The notes under the pieces: generated by a model
What the model was told of the DNA's origin: nothing
The model's input: the letters and a program-made list of their open reading frames with translations, nothing else
The model's database searches: none
Part shown: piece by piece, positions 36,047-47,360 of the stretch
Position numbering within the stretch: position 1 is the first letter of the stretch
Layout of the letters: each line of letters opens with the position of its first letter
Program-made: the position numbers and the translations under genes
Origin: Telmatherina bonti
Taxonomy: Eukaryota > Chordata > Actinopteri > Atheriniformes > Telmatherinidae
Length of the DNA stretch: 64,000 bases
Reading direction: 5' to 3'
Assembly: GCA_933228915.1 (NCBI GenBank)
Contig: OW121832.1
Span: 310,001 to 374,000 of the forward strand

Positions 36047-39000
36047 AGGGTCCGAGCCATACGAAGTATGGCAAGGCCCTATTGTTATTGTAATGTTTAT
36101 TATTATTATTCTCCTAAGCACAACTCACTCAATTTTGACCCCCTTAGACCCCGTGAAAAGTTGCGAAACTTGGCACACACCTCACGTCCGGTGAAAATTT
36201 CGATAATTTGGCGTTTGTATGCACGCCAATGCAAAAATGCCTCGACAGCGCCCCCTAGAAACGCCAAAAATGGACTCTAGAATGGGAAAAAAATTTTTAG
36301 TTTGACGTAGGACGACGAAATTCGGTACACATGTCTATCACATCAAGACAAGTAAAAAAGTCATTGAAACGCCTGTTGTCATGGCAACGGGCTTTCCGCC
36401 ATCTTGGCGTTTGCGGCCATTTTTTTGCCCGTTTTTGTCAATTTGGGCGCATCGCATTTGAACGAACTAGTCTGAGGCGATTCATGCTATTGGCTCCACA
36501 ATCGCCATGGAGCTTCGTGACAAGATGGGGACCAAAAGTTATTCAAATCTTTTTGATAGGCGAAAGCGTGTTACCGTGGCAACCCATGGAAAAAAGCGAT
36601 CTCGCCATGAAGCACGGTTCACTCATATCTTCGCAGAAATACATCCGATCGCAACCAAAATTAAAATAATTCATGTTTGGTAGGTCCTTCACGCATTGTA
36701 ATATGTATTGTGGGGGGGGCACATTTTGGGGGGGGCCCCTAGGGGCCCGTTAGTCTACTTTGACCTAGGGCTACGAAATTCGGCACACATGTATAAGTAA
36801 CCAAGACGAGCAAAAAACTCTATTGAGAACCTGTTACCATGGCAACGGGGTGGCCGCCATCTTGGCGTTTATGCTCTTTTTATCAATTTGGGCGCATCGC
36901 ATTTGAACGAACTAGTCTGAGGGGATTCATGCTATTGGCTCCACGTTCGCCATGGAGCTTCGTGACAAGATGGGGACCAAAAGTTATTCAAATCTTTCCG
37001 ATAGGAGAAAGCATGTTACCGTGGCAACCCATGGAAAAAAGCGATCTCGCCATGAAACACGGTTTGCTTATATCTCTGCAGAAGTGCATCCGATTGGAAC
37101 CAGAATTCCAATAATTCATATTTGGTAGGTCCTTAAAGCATTGTAATGTGTATTGTGGGGGGGTGCACATTTTGGGGGGGCCCCTAGGGGCCCGATCATC
37201 TACTTTGAGCTAGGGCTACGAAATTCGGCACACATGTGTATCAACCCTACACAAGCAAAAAACTATATTAAGCACCTGTTACCATGGCAACGGAGTGTCC
37301 GCCATCTTGGAAAAAAAACCTTCTCGCCATGAAACACGGTTTGCTTATATCTTTGCACAAATTCATGCGATGTGCACCAAAACTTTAACTATTCATATTT
37401 GTGAGGTCCTTAACACATTATAGAATGTATTGTGGGGGGGGGGCACTTTTTGGGGGGGCCCCTAGGGGCCCGATCGTCTACTTTGAGCTATGGCTACGAA
37501 ATTCGGCACACATGTATAAGTAACCAAGACGAGCAAAAAACTCTATTAAGAACCTGTTACCACGGATACAGGGTGTCCGCCATCTTGGCGTTTATGCCCT
37601 TTTTATCACTTTAAGCGCATCGTATTTGAACGAACTAGTCTGAGGGGATTCAGGCTATTGGCTCCACATTCGCCATGGAGCTTCGTGACAAGATGGGGAC
37701 CAAAAGTTATTCAAATCTTTCTGATAGGAGAAAGCGTGTTAACGTGGCAACCCATGTAAAACTGCGTTCTCGCCATGAAACACGGTTTGCTTATATCTCT
37801 GCAGAAATACATCCGATCGGAACCAAAATTAAAATAATTCATATTTGGTAGGTCCTTCACGCATTGTAATATGTATTGTGGGGGGAGTGCATTTTGGGGG
37901 GGGCCCCTAGGGGCCCGATCGTCCACTTTGAGCTAGAGCTGCGAAATTCGGCACACATGTGTATAAACCCTAGACAAGCGTAAAACTCAATTAAGCACCT
38001 GTTACCATGGCAACGGTGTGTCCGCCATCTTGAAAAAAATACTCCTCGCCATGAAACACGGTTCACTCATTTCTTCGCAGAAATACATCCGATTGGAACC
38101 TACATTCCAATAATTCTTATTTGGTAGGTCCTTAACGCATTGTAATATGTATTGTGGGGGTGGGGGCACATTTTGGGGGGGGCCCTAGGGGCCCGATCGT
38201 CTACTTTGACCTAGGTCTACGAAATTCGGCACACATGTGTAGCACCCCACGACGAGCAAAAAACTCAATTGACCACCTGTTACCATGGCAACGGGGTGTC
38301 CGCCATCTTGGCGTTCATGCCCTTTTAATCCCTTTAAGCGCATCGTATTTGAACGAACTAGTCTGAGGGGATTCATGCGATTGGCTCCATACTCAGCAGG
38401 AAGCTTCGTTACAAGATGGGGAGCAAAAGTTAGTGAAATCTTTCCAGTAGGACAAAGCATGTTACCGTGGCAACCCACGGAAAAATGCGTTCTCGCCATG
38501 AAACACGGTTCACTCATATCTTCGCAGAAATACATCAGATCGGAATCAAAATTAAATAATTCATATTTGGTAGGTCCTTAACGCATTGTAATATGTATTG
38601 TGGGGGGAGCACATTTTGTGGGGGGCCCCTAGGGGCCCCTATCGTCTACTTTGACCTAGGGCTATGAAATTTGGTACACTTGTATAAGTAACCAAGACGA
38701 GCAAAAAAAGTCAATTAAGAACCTGTTACCATGGCAACGGTGTGTCCGCCATCTTGGCGTTTGTGCCCTTTTGATCACTTTAAGTGCATCATATTTGAAC
38801 AAACTAGTCTGAGGGAATTCATGCGATTGACTCCATGCTCAGCAAGGAGCTTCGTTACAAGATGGGGAACAAAAGTTAGTGAAATCTTTCCAACAGGACA
38901 GAACGTGTCACTGTGGCAACCCATGGAAAAATGTGTTCTCGCCATGAAAGACGGTTTGCTTATATCTCTGCAAAAATGCATGCGATCTGCACCAAAAATG

Positions 39001-40080
39001 TAAACTTTCATATTTGGTAGGTCCTTAACACATTGGAACATGCATTGTGGAGGGGGGGGGGGGGGGGGGTCCCCGAGGGTCCGGAACAACTACTTTGACA
39101 GAGGGCTATGAAATTTGGCACACATGTATTAACCCAAGACAAGCAAAAAAAAAACTCAATTAAGCACCTGTTACCAGTACAACGGGTTGTCCGCCATCTT
39201 ACCATTTATGCACTTTTTATCACTTGAAGCGCATTGTATTTGAACGAAGTAGTCTGAGGAGCTTCATGCGACTCGTGTCTACTTTTACGTAGGAAATTCA
39301 AATTCCGCACAGATAATAACTCACATGGAGTATAAAAGTCCATTACGCACCTGTTGGAATGGCAACAGGGTGTCCGCCATCCTGCCGTTTTAAAGCTTTT
39401 TTTTTTTCCCCCACTTATTGCACACTGTACCTAAACAATTTTGTGGGAATTTATGCGACTGACTCCAAATTTGGAAGTAAGCTTAGTGACAAGATCAAAA
39501 GTTGTTCTAATCTTTCTAATAGGAGAAACGGTGTTACCATGGCAACCAATGAAACAAAGCCTTCTCTCCATGCAAAACAGTTTACTCACATCTCTGCAGA
39601 AATACATGTGATCTGCACCAATATTTACAGCATTTATATTTGTTAGGCCCATGACACATTACACTATGCACTGTGGGGGCTGCTTATAGGGGGGGTCATG
39701 TGGGTCCCCAAATCTCCACTTTGATGGGGGAAAATGAAATTTGCCACACGTATAACACAAGAACAGCAAAAGTAGTCCATAAAGTCCATTACCATGGCAA
39801 CAGATTGTCTGCCATCTTGGATTTTGTGTCCATTTGTTTACTGAATGCATATTGTGTTTAAAGAAAATTGATTGACTGACTGATTGGGATTCCTGCAGAT
39901 GACAGCAGGGAGCTTTGTCACACGATGGGGATCAAAAGTTATTCCAATCTTTCCAATAGGAATGGCAACCCACAGAAAAACAGTCCTCTCTCATAAAGTA
40001 AAATTCACCCATATATACACTAAAATTGGCAGCATTTATTTTCCTTTTTGCTTCCAACCACATTATACTCTGCCTAAATA
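36047..40080 (+). mobile_element. Family B copy F11, long and decaying, no recognisable 3' end
   Basis: One 5' module, then about eight boxes (about 36713, 37157, 37433, 37880, 38156, 38600, 39052 and 39676). The monomers alternate long and short irregularly instead of long-then-short, suggesting a merger of two or more copies. From about 38.2 kb they diverge steadily. By 39.2-40.0 kb only islands such as GTTACCATGGCAACAGA remain, and no terminal hairpin is found. This is the oldest-looking array edge. Confidence 0.65.
39052..39069 (+). repeat. 18-nt poly-G run
   Basis: The longest homopolymer in the window. It is the G/C-run box of a decayed F11 monomer and is followed by TCCCCGAGGGTCC, a degraded form of the usual palindrome. 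Confidence 0.9.
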
Positions 40081-42011
40081 GGCACGATATGGTCGGCGGG
40101 GGGCCATAGTGCTAACCAAAATGCCAGTATGTAATCAAAAAGGTTAGCTGGCTACAATAACACAACCATTATTACTAAGCAGATCATGTTAGCAAGTATA
40201 TCACCATGTTGTATTTTTGATGTCTTCTGAATTTCTTCCATTTTGTTTTATAAAGTCTTTTAGCATAAAACATGCATTTTGTGAATACAAAATAATTTTA
40301 CATAAATTCATGGAAAATGCTTTGCAGCAATAAATAACATGACCTCCTTTGTCAGCTGTACATTCTTCCTTGGGGTTCACAGTGCTCCTGCACCTACCTT
40401 TATTTCTGCACACTTCACACTCACCATGACTCTGATAAAATGCTGTGTATTTCAAGTTTTTACAATTGAGTGCAAATGCTCAGAAAACAACTGTGTGTGC
40501 CCTAACCAATGACAAATATTTTCAATGACTAAATATTTACTTCAGACTTTTGTTAGAAAATAAATAGCAAAAAATTGGTTTATTATAATCCGTTTTGACC
40601 ATAACATTCATGTGTTTATAGTAAACCAGTTCACCAATTACAACAGATACATCATATCTATACAATATTTTTTTCTCATTTGCATTATTTTTTTGTACCA
40701 TGACCGACAAAAACTCCAAAGACATGCTGTATAACTTAAAAAGGAATTTATTCATATGGCAACAAATTAGAACTCAAGTTCATTAAAAAATGCTATGTAT
40801 AGACTATTATCTAAACTCCACTGTTGCTACAATTCTACAGTTTATTTTTACCACTATACACAGGATATGTAATGGGTTAAAAAAATAAGAAAGGGAAAAA
40901 TTAGGGAAAATAATACAAAAGACTGTCTTCCAATTCATCTTGGTGAACACCTTCTTGCCAACTGCTACAAGCCAAAGTCTCCTAGGGAAATGACAAAAAA
41001 AATGTATGAGTTTGTGCATATGTAAATGTACATATGCCCCGCACGCATACACACACATGCATATTGCAAGCATCAATCACATGAAAGATACATAATTGCA
41101 TCAGGCAATGTTTTATTCTAGACATCACTTCTCTACTCAATATAGTAACACTATAAAATACAGTTTTGGATTACTATAACACAAGCGATACTAATGCTAC
41201 AGACTGGTCAAGGTCTAACAAGGATACAGCGACTGTGCCTCTGTAATAACCGTAAATACACAGTGCAACTATTAAATATGAAGCCTCAGGTTACAGCTTT
41301 TTTCATGCTCTTCACAGGCCTAATGAGGATCAGGACCACCAACAGAGCTCAGTGTAACTTTGTTCATCATTGGCTTCTGTTAGCTAAAGATAAACTACTA
41401 ATATAAACCAGATATAAAAACACTCAAGAATATTTTTTTTAAACCAAGACTTACTGAAGTGTGTCACGAGTCTAATTGTGTGAAAAAGTAACTGTATAGG
41501 ATAATGAATACTTACATTTACTTGTGTACCTACCTTGGCTGCAGTTACCTGTTCACTTAATTATCTCTGTAATTACACTTAAACACAACAGTTACATACA
41601 ACTAAAATGATCCAATTTAATAAAACCAATAGAAAAAGAGGCATGATCCTAAACAACATCCAACAACCTAACCACACAGCGCAACAAAGCCTGTATCGAC
41701 AACTTTGCAACTTGGATCGCTACACTACACTAACACTAACAAATTAAAAACCATTTATTTTCTATTCAACCACCAACAAATCTAACTATTTTAACACTTT
41801 CACTACTTCCTAGACAGGGAGCACAGAATACCTTGGAACATGGACTAACAGTTGTACACAATATAATGGATACCAAGAGAGGACTAAATTAACTTATTAC
41901 GCGCAAATGATTTCAAACAGGGAACTCAGGTGAAGAGCAGCACAGCAACTACATGTTAAATATATTGACAGTGGAGAAAACATTTCTTAAGTTAAAAGCA
42001 TGTGGGCTGCC
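40081..42011. other. AT-rich non-array DNA downstream of the replicase gene
   Basis: About 1.9 kb with no array monomers. It is the 3' flank of the minus-strand gene and may hold its 3' UTR and the autonomous element's 3' terminus. I see a 7-bp inverted repeat GCTAACC ... GGTTAGC at 40111-40148. A cysteine-rich minus-strand frame at 40201-40455 (CEVCRNKGRCRST, then further cysteines) is faintly like a DDE-transposase zinc ribbon; it is not supported enough to call a gene. There is also a short CA-rich patch near 41045-41060. No terminal hairpin like that of family A or B is present. Confidence 0.6.
41754..41759 (-). terminator. Candidate polyadenylation signal AATAAA
   Basis: AATAAA on the minus strand, about 255 bases after the stop codon of the replicase gene. 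The flank is AT-rich, so chance occurrence is quite possible; another AATAAA lies at 40841-40846. Confidence 0.35.
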
Positions 42012-45000
42012 TTACTTAAAGGAACATATGATGCCCTCATGATCACTAAAATATGTAGGCACCACTACCGCTTCTACTCTATAATTACTATTTTTAACAT
42101 AAACATGGTCAATTAAGGTGCCTTTCTCTGTTGTGGCTGACGAAACATGTTGTTCATATCCTCTGTCTTTCATTTTCTGACAAATTGTTGAGGACTTCAA
42201 AATGTCCTCATTGAAATCACCAAAAACAACTATTGTTCCACTATGTGACTCTAATACATTTAGCAATGCTTCAAAATGTCTGAAAAAGAGAGAAACAGGA
42301 TATGATGGTGGCCTGTAAATGACTGCTATTAAAATGTTGTATGTGGCACATTTTACAGCTAAACACTCTACATTTAAACCTGCTACTGTGACACTTTCAA
42401 ATTCTACATTACTGTCACAGTACATACCAACGCCACCACGCTGTTGACTTTTAAGTGAAGTTAACACTGGATTAATGTTTGTGTAGGCTAAACTACGTGG
42501 AGCATTACTAAACCTATATCCAGTGATTTCTACAGAATCTAAGCTAACATCAGCAGGTATCCATGTCTCTGTCACAGCAATACAGTTAGGCTGCAAATGC
42601 TGTGTACAGTGGGCCAAATCTGAAACATGGCGATTTAAACTCTGAACATTCATTAGAAATACTCTAAAACCATCCTTTTCTACTGTGTGGCTTTCAGATA
42701 TAAATGGTGGCATATTATTGATGGCCTCTTTAATGCTGTCATTACAATAAACAACTTTTTCTTTAAACTTCTGAATAATCAAACCAGACAAGCTTCTAAC
42801 TCTACTTAATGCCACATAAGCCTGTCCTGGTGCAAAGATCTTAGCTAAAGAGACGACAGCACTATCTACTGTTAGGCCCTGTACTTTGTGTACAGTACAG
42901 GCCCAGGCTAACTTTAATGGAAACTGTCGTCTCATGCCTTTTTTATTGGCTCTCTCTTCCTGAGGTTCAATTGGTACTGAACCTACTAACTCTGCTGATG
43001 GATAAGTGGTTTGTTTCTTCGTCTTGATGCCTATCTTCTCATCATCAAATTTAACATAAACTCTGAGAGGAAACTCATTTTTAACAGGCTGTTCAATGTG
43101 AATCACTGTGCCACATACACCATTTACTAAACCATCATTTACATCAATGTTCTGAGACAACATGACTCGAGCATTTTTACCTAAATACAACTCCCTTGGT
43201 AAACTAGTTTTCTTGGCCCTAACATGATGATCTGACTTTAATTCTAATTTACCAGTTTTTTTATTGTAACCAAAGTCCTGAGCAGTTATAATTATGTAGT
43301 CAGGACATATGCTTGTTAACTGTTTCTCATTATATTCATCAACCTGGGAATTTGTAGCAAAAATGTGTAAGGCTGTGCTCTCTTCACCTGTTTCACACTT
43401 TTTCAAGATGTTTATATCGCGTGCTAACATCTGTGTGCCTTTTTTATGCGTTCGCATCCTATTTAATAATTGCGCAAACTCTTCATCTTGTTGCCGAACG
43501 ACTGTTGTCAACTCCACGAGCTGAAATAAACTAGACCACAACGTCATATTTACATCCTGCACATACAACGCTTTTCCCTTTACCGGGGGCAACTGATAAA
43601 AATCTCCGACCGCGATAATGCTGACGTTACCGAAAGGGTTATAGTCACCAGTTTGTTTGATTTGTCTCAATCTGCCATGGATATAAGCCAATAGATTATG
43701 ATTGACCATGGAGATTTCGTCAATTATGACTATCTGCAAATCAGCATATTTAACACGCAAAGAGTTCAGCTTTTCCTCACTCAAAGGTGTGTAAGGAAGG
43801 CTGACGTCTTTGCCAATGCCAAATGTACTGTGGATAGTCGCTGCATTTAAATGATAAGCAGCTATTCCTGTAGGAGCCGTTAATAAAACACAAATATTAT
43901 CTGGCTTCTGACAAGTTGGTGACAATAACCTCATAGCCTCATACTGAATCGCTCTAACTAGGTAGCTCTTTCCGACTCCAGCTCCTCCAGATATAAACAC
44001 GTGGAGGGGTTCTGGGTTTCTACCATTTACTTTGTCTAAACACCAGTTGCGGATTTTATAAAAGACCGAGAGCTGCTTCTCATTCAGAGATCTAATTAAT
44101 TCTAGGCCCTCACTTCTACTCATTAGGTTATTAGTTTTTTCTAACTGACACGCCTGATCGTTCCTAAGAGCTAAATCTGGAATGTTGTCGATGGGCTCCT
44201 GACCTACTTCTACATCTTCCTCTGGTGCCTGTTCTTTTGCTTTAACTTCTTCTTTACATTCTAAACGCTCTACTTCCTGTTCAGGGCAGAGATTTGCCCA
44301 AGCATCTACTGGGCCTTCCTCATTTTCAAGTTTATTCTGTAACTCTTCTAATTCGTCTGAATCTTCTACCTCGAATTTGTTCCTATTCTCATCGACGACA
44401 GATTTAACTGTGTGTTCTGATCCATCACTAAAGATCACGGAACCATTTTCATAAAACTGTTCGAACGTCGCACAGTCAGCAGCTTTTAGATCGTCTTCGA
44501 CGCGGTATGGAAGAAACAACTGTAACTGACTTTTGTAATATAATTCGGGGTTTTTTGTTTTTGAAAAGCGCGCATAACGAACTACAGCGGGTTTTGTTCG
44601 TGTTCGTTTTAGAATAAACCCTAACCCCCTTTGCAACTGTATCGCATCCTTTGACTTTTCATTTCCTCTCATAACACGATATTCAGACACGAACGTCGCA
44701 ATGCACATATCATTAAAAGTGCTATTATTAGGCCTACTTTTATAGCGATCTACGACACTAACCATCCACACGTCGTCTCCAGATAGTCCACTTTCTTGGA
44801 TTAAACTAATCGGTTTACTCATTTTAACTATTTTGTCCCCTGTTGGTATAAACTCTACTTTACGTGAATTCTCCTTTAAATGCATTCCCGTTAATCTATA
44901 AACTGCCTCTTGAGCAGACACGTCACGACTGTTGAGATAAACGCTGCCAATTGTTTTCAGTGCATGTTGAGCATTCACGTTTCCATCTTTTGTCGCTTCT

Positions 45001-47345
45001 TTATGCGCTTTACTAAGTAACAGTCCTACCTCTTTTTCTGATTTACTGATGTATGAAATAATGTAAACTATAACGGCGTACGCATCGGTTACATATTGAA
45101 TATCTAAATTTGCATTCCAGCATTTTAAAAGAGACTTGTTATATGGATTTATCCATGCCTCTTTAATGTCTCTTTTATAAATAATTTTGGTTTTGCACAT
45201 ATTCAGTCGCTTGTAACAAATCTCAAATATTTGCTGATTAATATTTAGATGCTGGAACAACTCATCTAGACTATTAAAAGTCTCCTCTTTTACCGCTTTT
45301 TTCACTGCCTCCAGAGTTTTTAATGCCAAATCCTTATCTACCTTAAGCAGGTTATAATAGTACTCATTACCACATGTGCACCTTTTTACTTCATATTTTT
45401 TATCCGAATCAGAATCTGAATCACTTATTTTCTTTTCTTTTCGTTTCTTGCATTTATCACACTCATTTGGATTCAAATTAACATTAACAACAAATGTCCT
45501 ACCTGACACTGGTCTGGGGAAATTAAAGCGACATTCAGTGCCACCTTTTTTACAACTTTTTGAATGTCTCTTTGAATGTTGCTGCACAGATGTGACCTTC
45601 TCCAATAATGTCTCATCCTGTGCTGGTAGCTCACATGTTACATACTTATCAATAAAAGCTACCACTTCTTCATCTGTGTTTGTATCTATTTTAGGTGCAT
45701 TTTCTATCCAGAAAAGACAGTGCACATGAGGACTCCCGCGGCATTGAAACTCTACCCGGTAAAAGTAATCAATAATTTTTCCTATTGGATTTGAAGGAGA
45801 CATAAGGACCTCCTTCAGAAAACAATGCCAGCGGAAATCAAACATTCTGGCGGCAGTGACAGGATTACGTCGCAACAGATCACATCTATCAGTCCACTCC
45901 AAGTCTTCTAATGTTTGTGTTCGACCTTCCTGTTTTAAAATCGTTTTAAGAAGGTTTTGCCATCTCAGATCCGCGGAAGAGAATGAACAAAACCACGTTG
46001 GAATCCCAAGTTGCCGAACACAGGCCATCAGGTCTTTCTGTACTCCCTGCCAAAAGGCTGGAGTCCCTCTAATAGGCTTAAGAAACCGGAAACCATCATC
46101 CACCTCTAACAACTGCTTCAGGGACTCCTCATTTTCTACATTCACCTCACCTCCTTTTCCTTTTCTTAATGCTATGCTAACCTTAGAAACAACTTGCTCT
46201 ACCTCAGACATGTACTGAGCAAAGAAAATATACTCAATGTTCTGCGCAAACCTTCTATCAGCATGTAGAATTCTGTTGTTAAAGTAACGCGACAATGTCA
46301 CATCATAAGCACGCCTTTCATGATACATATTACGACCACTAGGAAACAACACCGGGAAACACTTTGCTTCATTTTCATGATCCGACAACAACTTAACTGG
46401 GTTATTGCCCTCAGCTGGTGCAACATTAACTATACTGTCAAAATACTGATCTAAAACTTCCTGACCAATATCTACAGGCATCAGACACGTGTCTGAAAAC
46501 ATGCAATGTTGCTGCCGATCATGCAGCATCTCCTCATTGTCAGCATCATCTGCAGCACTCTCAACTACTTCCTTCTTTTCCTTTTCTTCATCCTCAAGAT
46601 GGTCTAAGCTACACAACTCATTCACCCATTCCTCATTAAAATCTATGTCTTTATAAAACTTATTTGATTGCTTTAAAACCCGTAAAGCTTGCCGAATGTG
46701 CATGGTATCTACAAACTCATACTCATAATGGCCTTTATAAGTTAACTTGCGTTTTAATTTTACTGCCAATAAAGAGCCCTCCATATTTGAGCGGGGCAAC
46801 ATGTTAGATGTCTGAACTACGTTTGATGGAACGCAGGTTACTGGTCCATGAACTCCATTTTGGCCGCCTTTGGGCAACGCGAGCATTTTCATGAACGGAA
46901 TATTTAAAGCAATCAAATGTTGTTCTAACCTATTTAAACAAGCTAATTCTGGGGGAACTGGATCTACTGCCAAATTATTTGTTACACTTTCAGCAGGCAT
47001 TTTGCCATTTGAAATTTTATGGCGACAAGTGTAACAAATCCAAAGATGTCCTCTACTTGAAGTCAGTATCTGACAGGGCTGAACACAATCCTCACTACAT
47101 TCATGTAAATAGTCAGTTCTAATACACCTATCTGCTAAAGAAGCTATTATCTTAGTCTTGTTATAGGCAGCCTTCCTACAACTCAACACCTGATGGGGAA
47201 ACAACAGCCTGAAACAGACACAACAGACATACTCTGGACCATCTTCAACTTTGTTTAAAAACCTCTCTGTGAAGAACTCAATATTCTGTGTTTTATCTTT
47301 GTCTTTTATTTCTTGCCTCTTTAATTTCACTACTCTTTTAACCAT
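42012..47345 (-). CDS. Helentron-type Rep/helicase/endonuclease, intact
   Basis: A single open frame of 1,777 codons from the first ATG (47345). The frame stays open two codons further, but through TTG. Residues 1-120 hold a cysteine-rich zinc-finger region (C41, C42, C44, C56, C74, C83, C87, C91, C104, C107). A Helitron-like Rep domain follows, with the HUH motif H540-V-H542, then CRFNFPRP (605-612) and the paired tyrosines Y761-x3-Y765. A CxxC/CxC pair (C629, C632, C656, C658) sits between HUH and the tyrosines. A PIF1/RecD-type superfamily 1 helicase spans about 1085-1530: Walker A GGAGVGKS near 1120, DE box D1209-E1210, GDFYQLPP near 1247, and ALSRVRS near 1512. The C-terminus (1558-1777) is an endonuclease/exonuclease/phosphatase domain with N1566, E1593 (TETW), YRPP, GDFN (D1710, N1712) and SDH (1767-1769). 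All expected catalytic residues are present, so it could be active. Rolling-circle transposition is known for the family; the Rep-Hel-EN order marks the Helentron branch. The ATG lies six bases from the repeat array, so the true N-terminus or an upstream exon may be missing. Confidence 0.93.
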   Translation of the reverse strand: MVKRVVKLKRQEIKDKDKTQNIEFFTERFLNKVEDGPEYVCCVCFRLLFPHQVLSCRKAAYNKTKIIASLADRCIRTDYLHECSEDCVQPCQILTSSRGHLWICYTCRHKISNGKMPAESVTNNLAVDPVPPELACLNRLEQHLIALNIPFMKMLALPKGGQNGVHGPVTCVPSNVVQTSNMLPRSNMEGSLLAVKLKRKLTYKGHYEYEFVDTMHIRQALRVLKQSNKFYKDIDFNEEWVNELCSLDHLEDEEKEKKEVVESAADDADNEEMLHDRQQHCMFSDTCLMPVDIGQEVLDQYFDSIVNVAPAEGNNPVKLLSDHENEAKCFPVLFPSGRNMYHERRAYDVTLSRYFNNRILHADRRFAQNIEYIFFAQYMSEVEQVVSKVSIALRKGKGGEVNVENEESLKQLLEVDDGFRFLKPIRGTPAFWQGVQKDLMACVRQLGIPTWFCSFSSADLRWQNLLKTILKQEGRTQTLEDLEWTDRCDLLRRNPVTAARMFDFRWHCFLKEVLMSPSNPIGKIIDYFYRVEFQCRGSPHVHCLFWIENAPKIDTNTDEEVVAFIDKYVTCELPAQDETLLEKVTSVQQHSKRHSKSCKKGGTECRFNFPRPVSGRTFVVNVNLNPNECDKCKKRKEKKISDSDSDSDKKYEVKRCTCGNEYYYNLLKVDKDLALKTLEAVKKAVKEETFNSLDELFQHLNINQQIFEICYKRLNMCKTKIIYKRDIKEAWINPYNKSLLKCWNANLDIQYVTDAYAVIVYIISYISKSEKEVGLLLSKAHKEATKDGNVNAQHALKTIGSVYLNSRDVSAQEAVYRLTGMHLKENSRKVEFIPTGDKIVKMSKPISLIQESGLSGDDVWMVSVVDRYKSRPNNSTFNDMCIATFVSEYRVMRGNEKSKDAIQLQRGLGFILKRTRTKPAVVRYARFSKTKNPELYYKSQLQLFLPYRVEDDLKAADCATFEQFYENGSVIFSDGSEHTVKSVVDENRNKFEVEDSDELEELQNKLENEEGPVDAWANLCPEQEVERLECKEEVKAKEQAPEEDVEVGQEPIDNIPDLALRNDQACQLEKTNNLMSRSEGLELIRSLNEKQLSVFYKIRNWCLDKVNGRNPEPLHVFISGGAGVGKSYLVRAIQYEAMRLLSPTCQKPDNICVLLTAPTGIAAYHLNAATIHSTFGIGKDVSLPYTPLSEEKLNSLRVKYADLQIVIIDEISMVNHNLLAYIHGRLRQIKQTGDYNPFGNVSIIAVGDFYQLPPVKGKALYVQDVNMTLWSSLFQLVELTTVVRQQDEEFAQLLNRMRTHKKGTQMLARDINILKKCETGEESTALHIFATNSQVDEYNEKQLTSICPDYIIITAQDFGYNKKTGKLELKSDHHVRAKKTSLPRELYLGKNARVMLSQNIDVNDGLVNGVCGTVIHIEQPVKNEFPLRVYVKFDDEKIGIKTKKQTTYPSAELVGSVPIEPQEERANKKGMRRQFPLKLAWACTVHKVQGLTVDSAVVSLAKIFAPGQAYVALSRVRSLSGLIIQKFKEKVVYCNDSIKEAINNMPPFISESHTVEKDGFRVFLMNVQSLNRHVSDLAHCTQHLQPNCIAVTETWIPADVSLDSVEITGYRFSNAPRSLAYTNINPVLTSLKSQQRGGVGMYCDSNVEFESVTVAGLNVECLAVKCATYNILIAVIYRPPSYPVSLFFRHFEALLNVLESHSGTIVVFGDFNEDILKSSTICQKMKDRGYEQHVSSATTEKGTLIDHVYVKNSNYRVEAVVVPTYFSDHEGIICSFK

Positions 47346-47360
47346 AAACAATTAAAGCCG
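47346..47360 (-). other. Sharp junction between replicase gene and array
   Basis: On the coding strand the R1 terminal hairpin and TTTAAT are followed directly by TGTTTATGGTTAAAAG, where ATG is codon 1. No 5' UTR separates the two. TGTTTAT also occurs at the inner edge of every family B 5' module (TAATGTTTATTATT), a possible remnant of the autonomous element's own 5' end. That reading is inference. Confidence 0.6.

Noticed and set aside
41194..41406. 70-codon frame in the AT-rich flank
   Set aside because: Short, with no recognisable domain, in AT-rich DNA, and on the strand opposite the gene; expected by chance.
43309..46218. Plus-strand frames inside the replicase gene (43309-43524, 45376-45729, 45856-46218)
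   Set aside because: These are antisense shadows of the long minus-strand coding region.
42012..47351. Extending the replicase start to TTG at 47351
   Set aside because: TTG initiation is unlikely in a vertebrate. It adds two residues and crosses into the array junction; the first ATG at 47345 was used.
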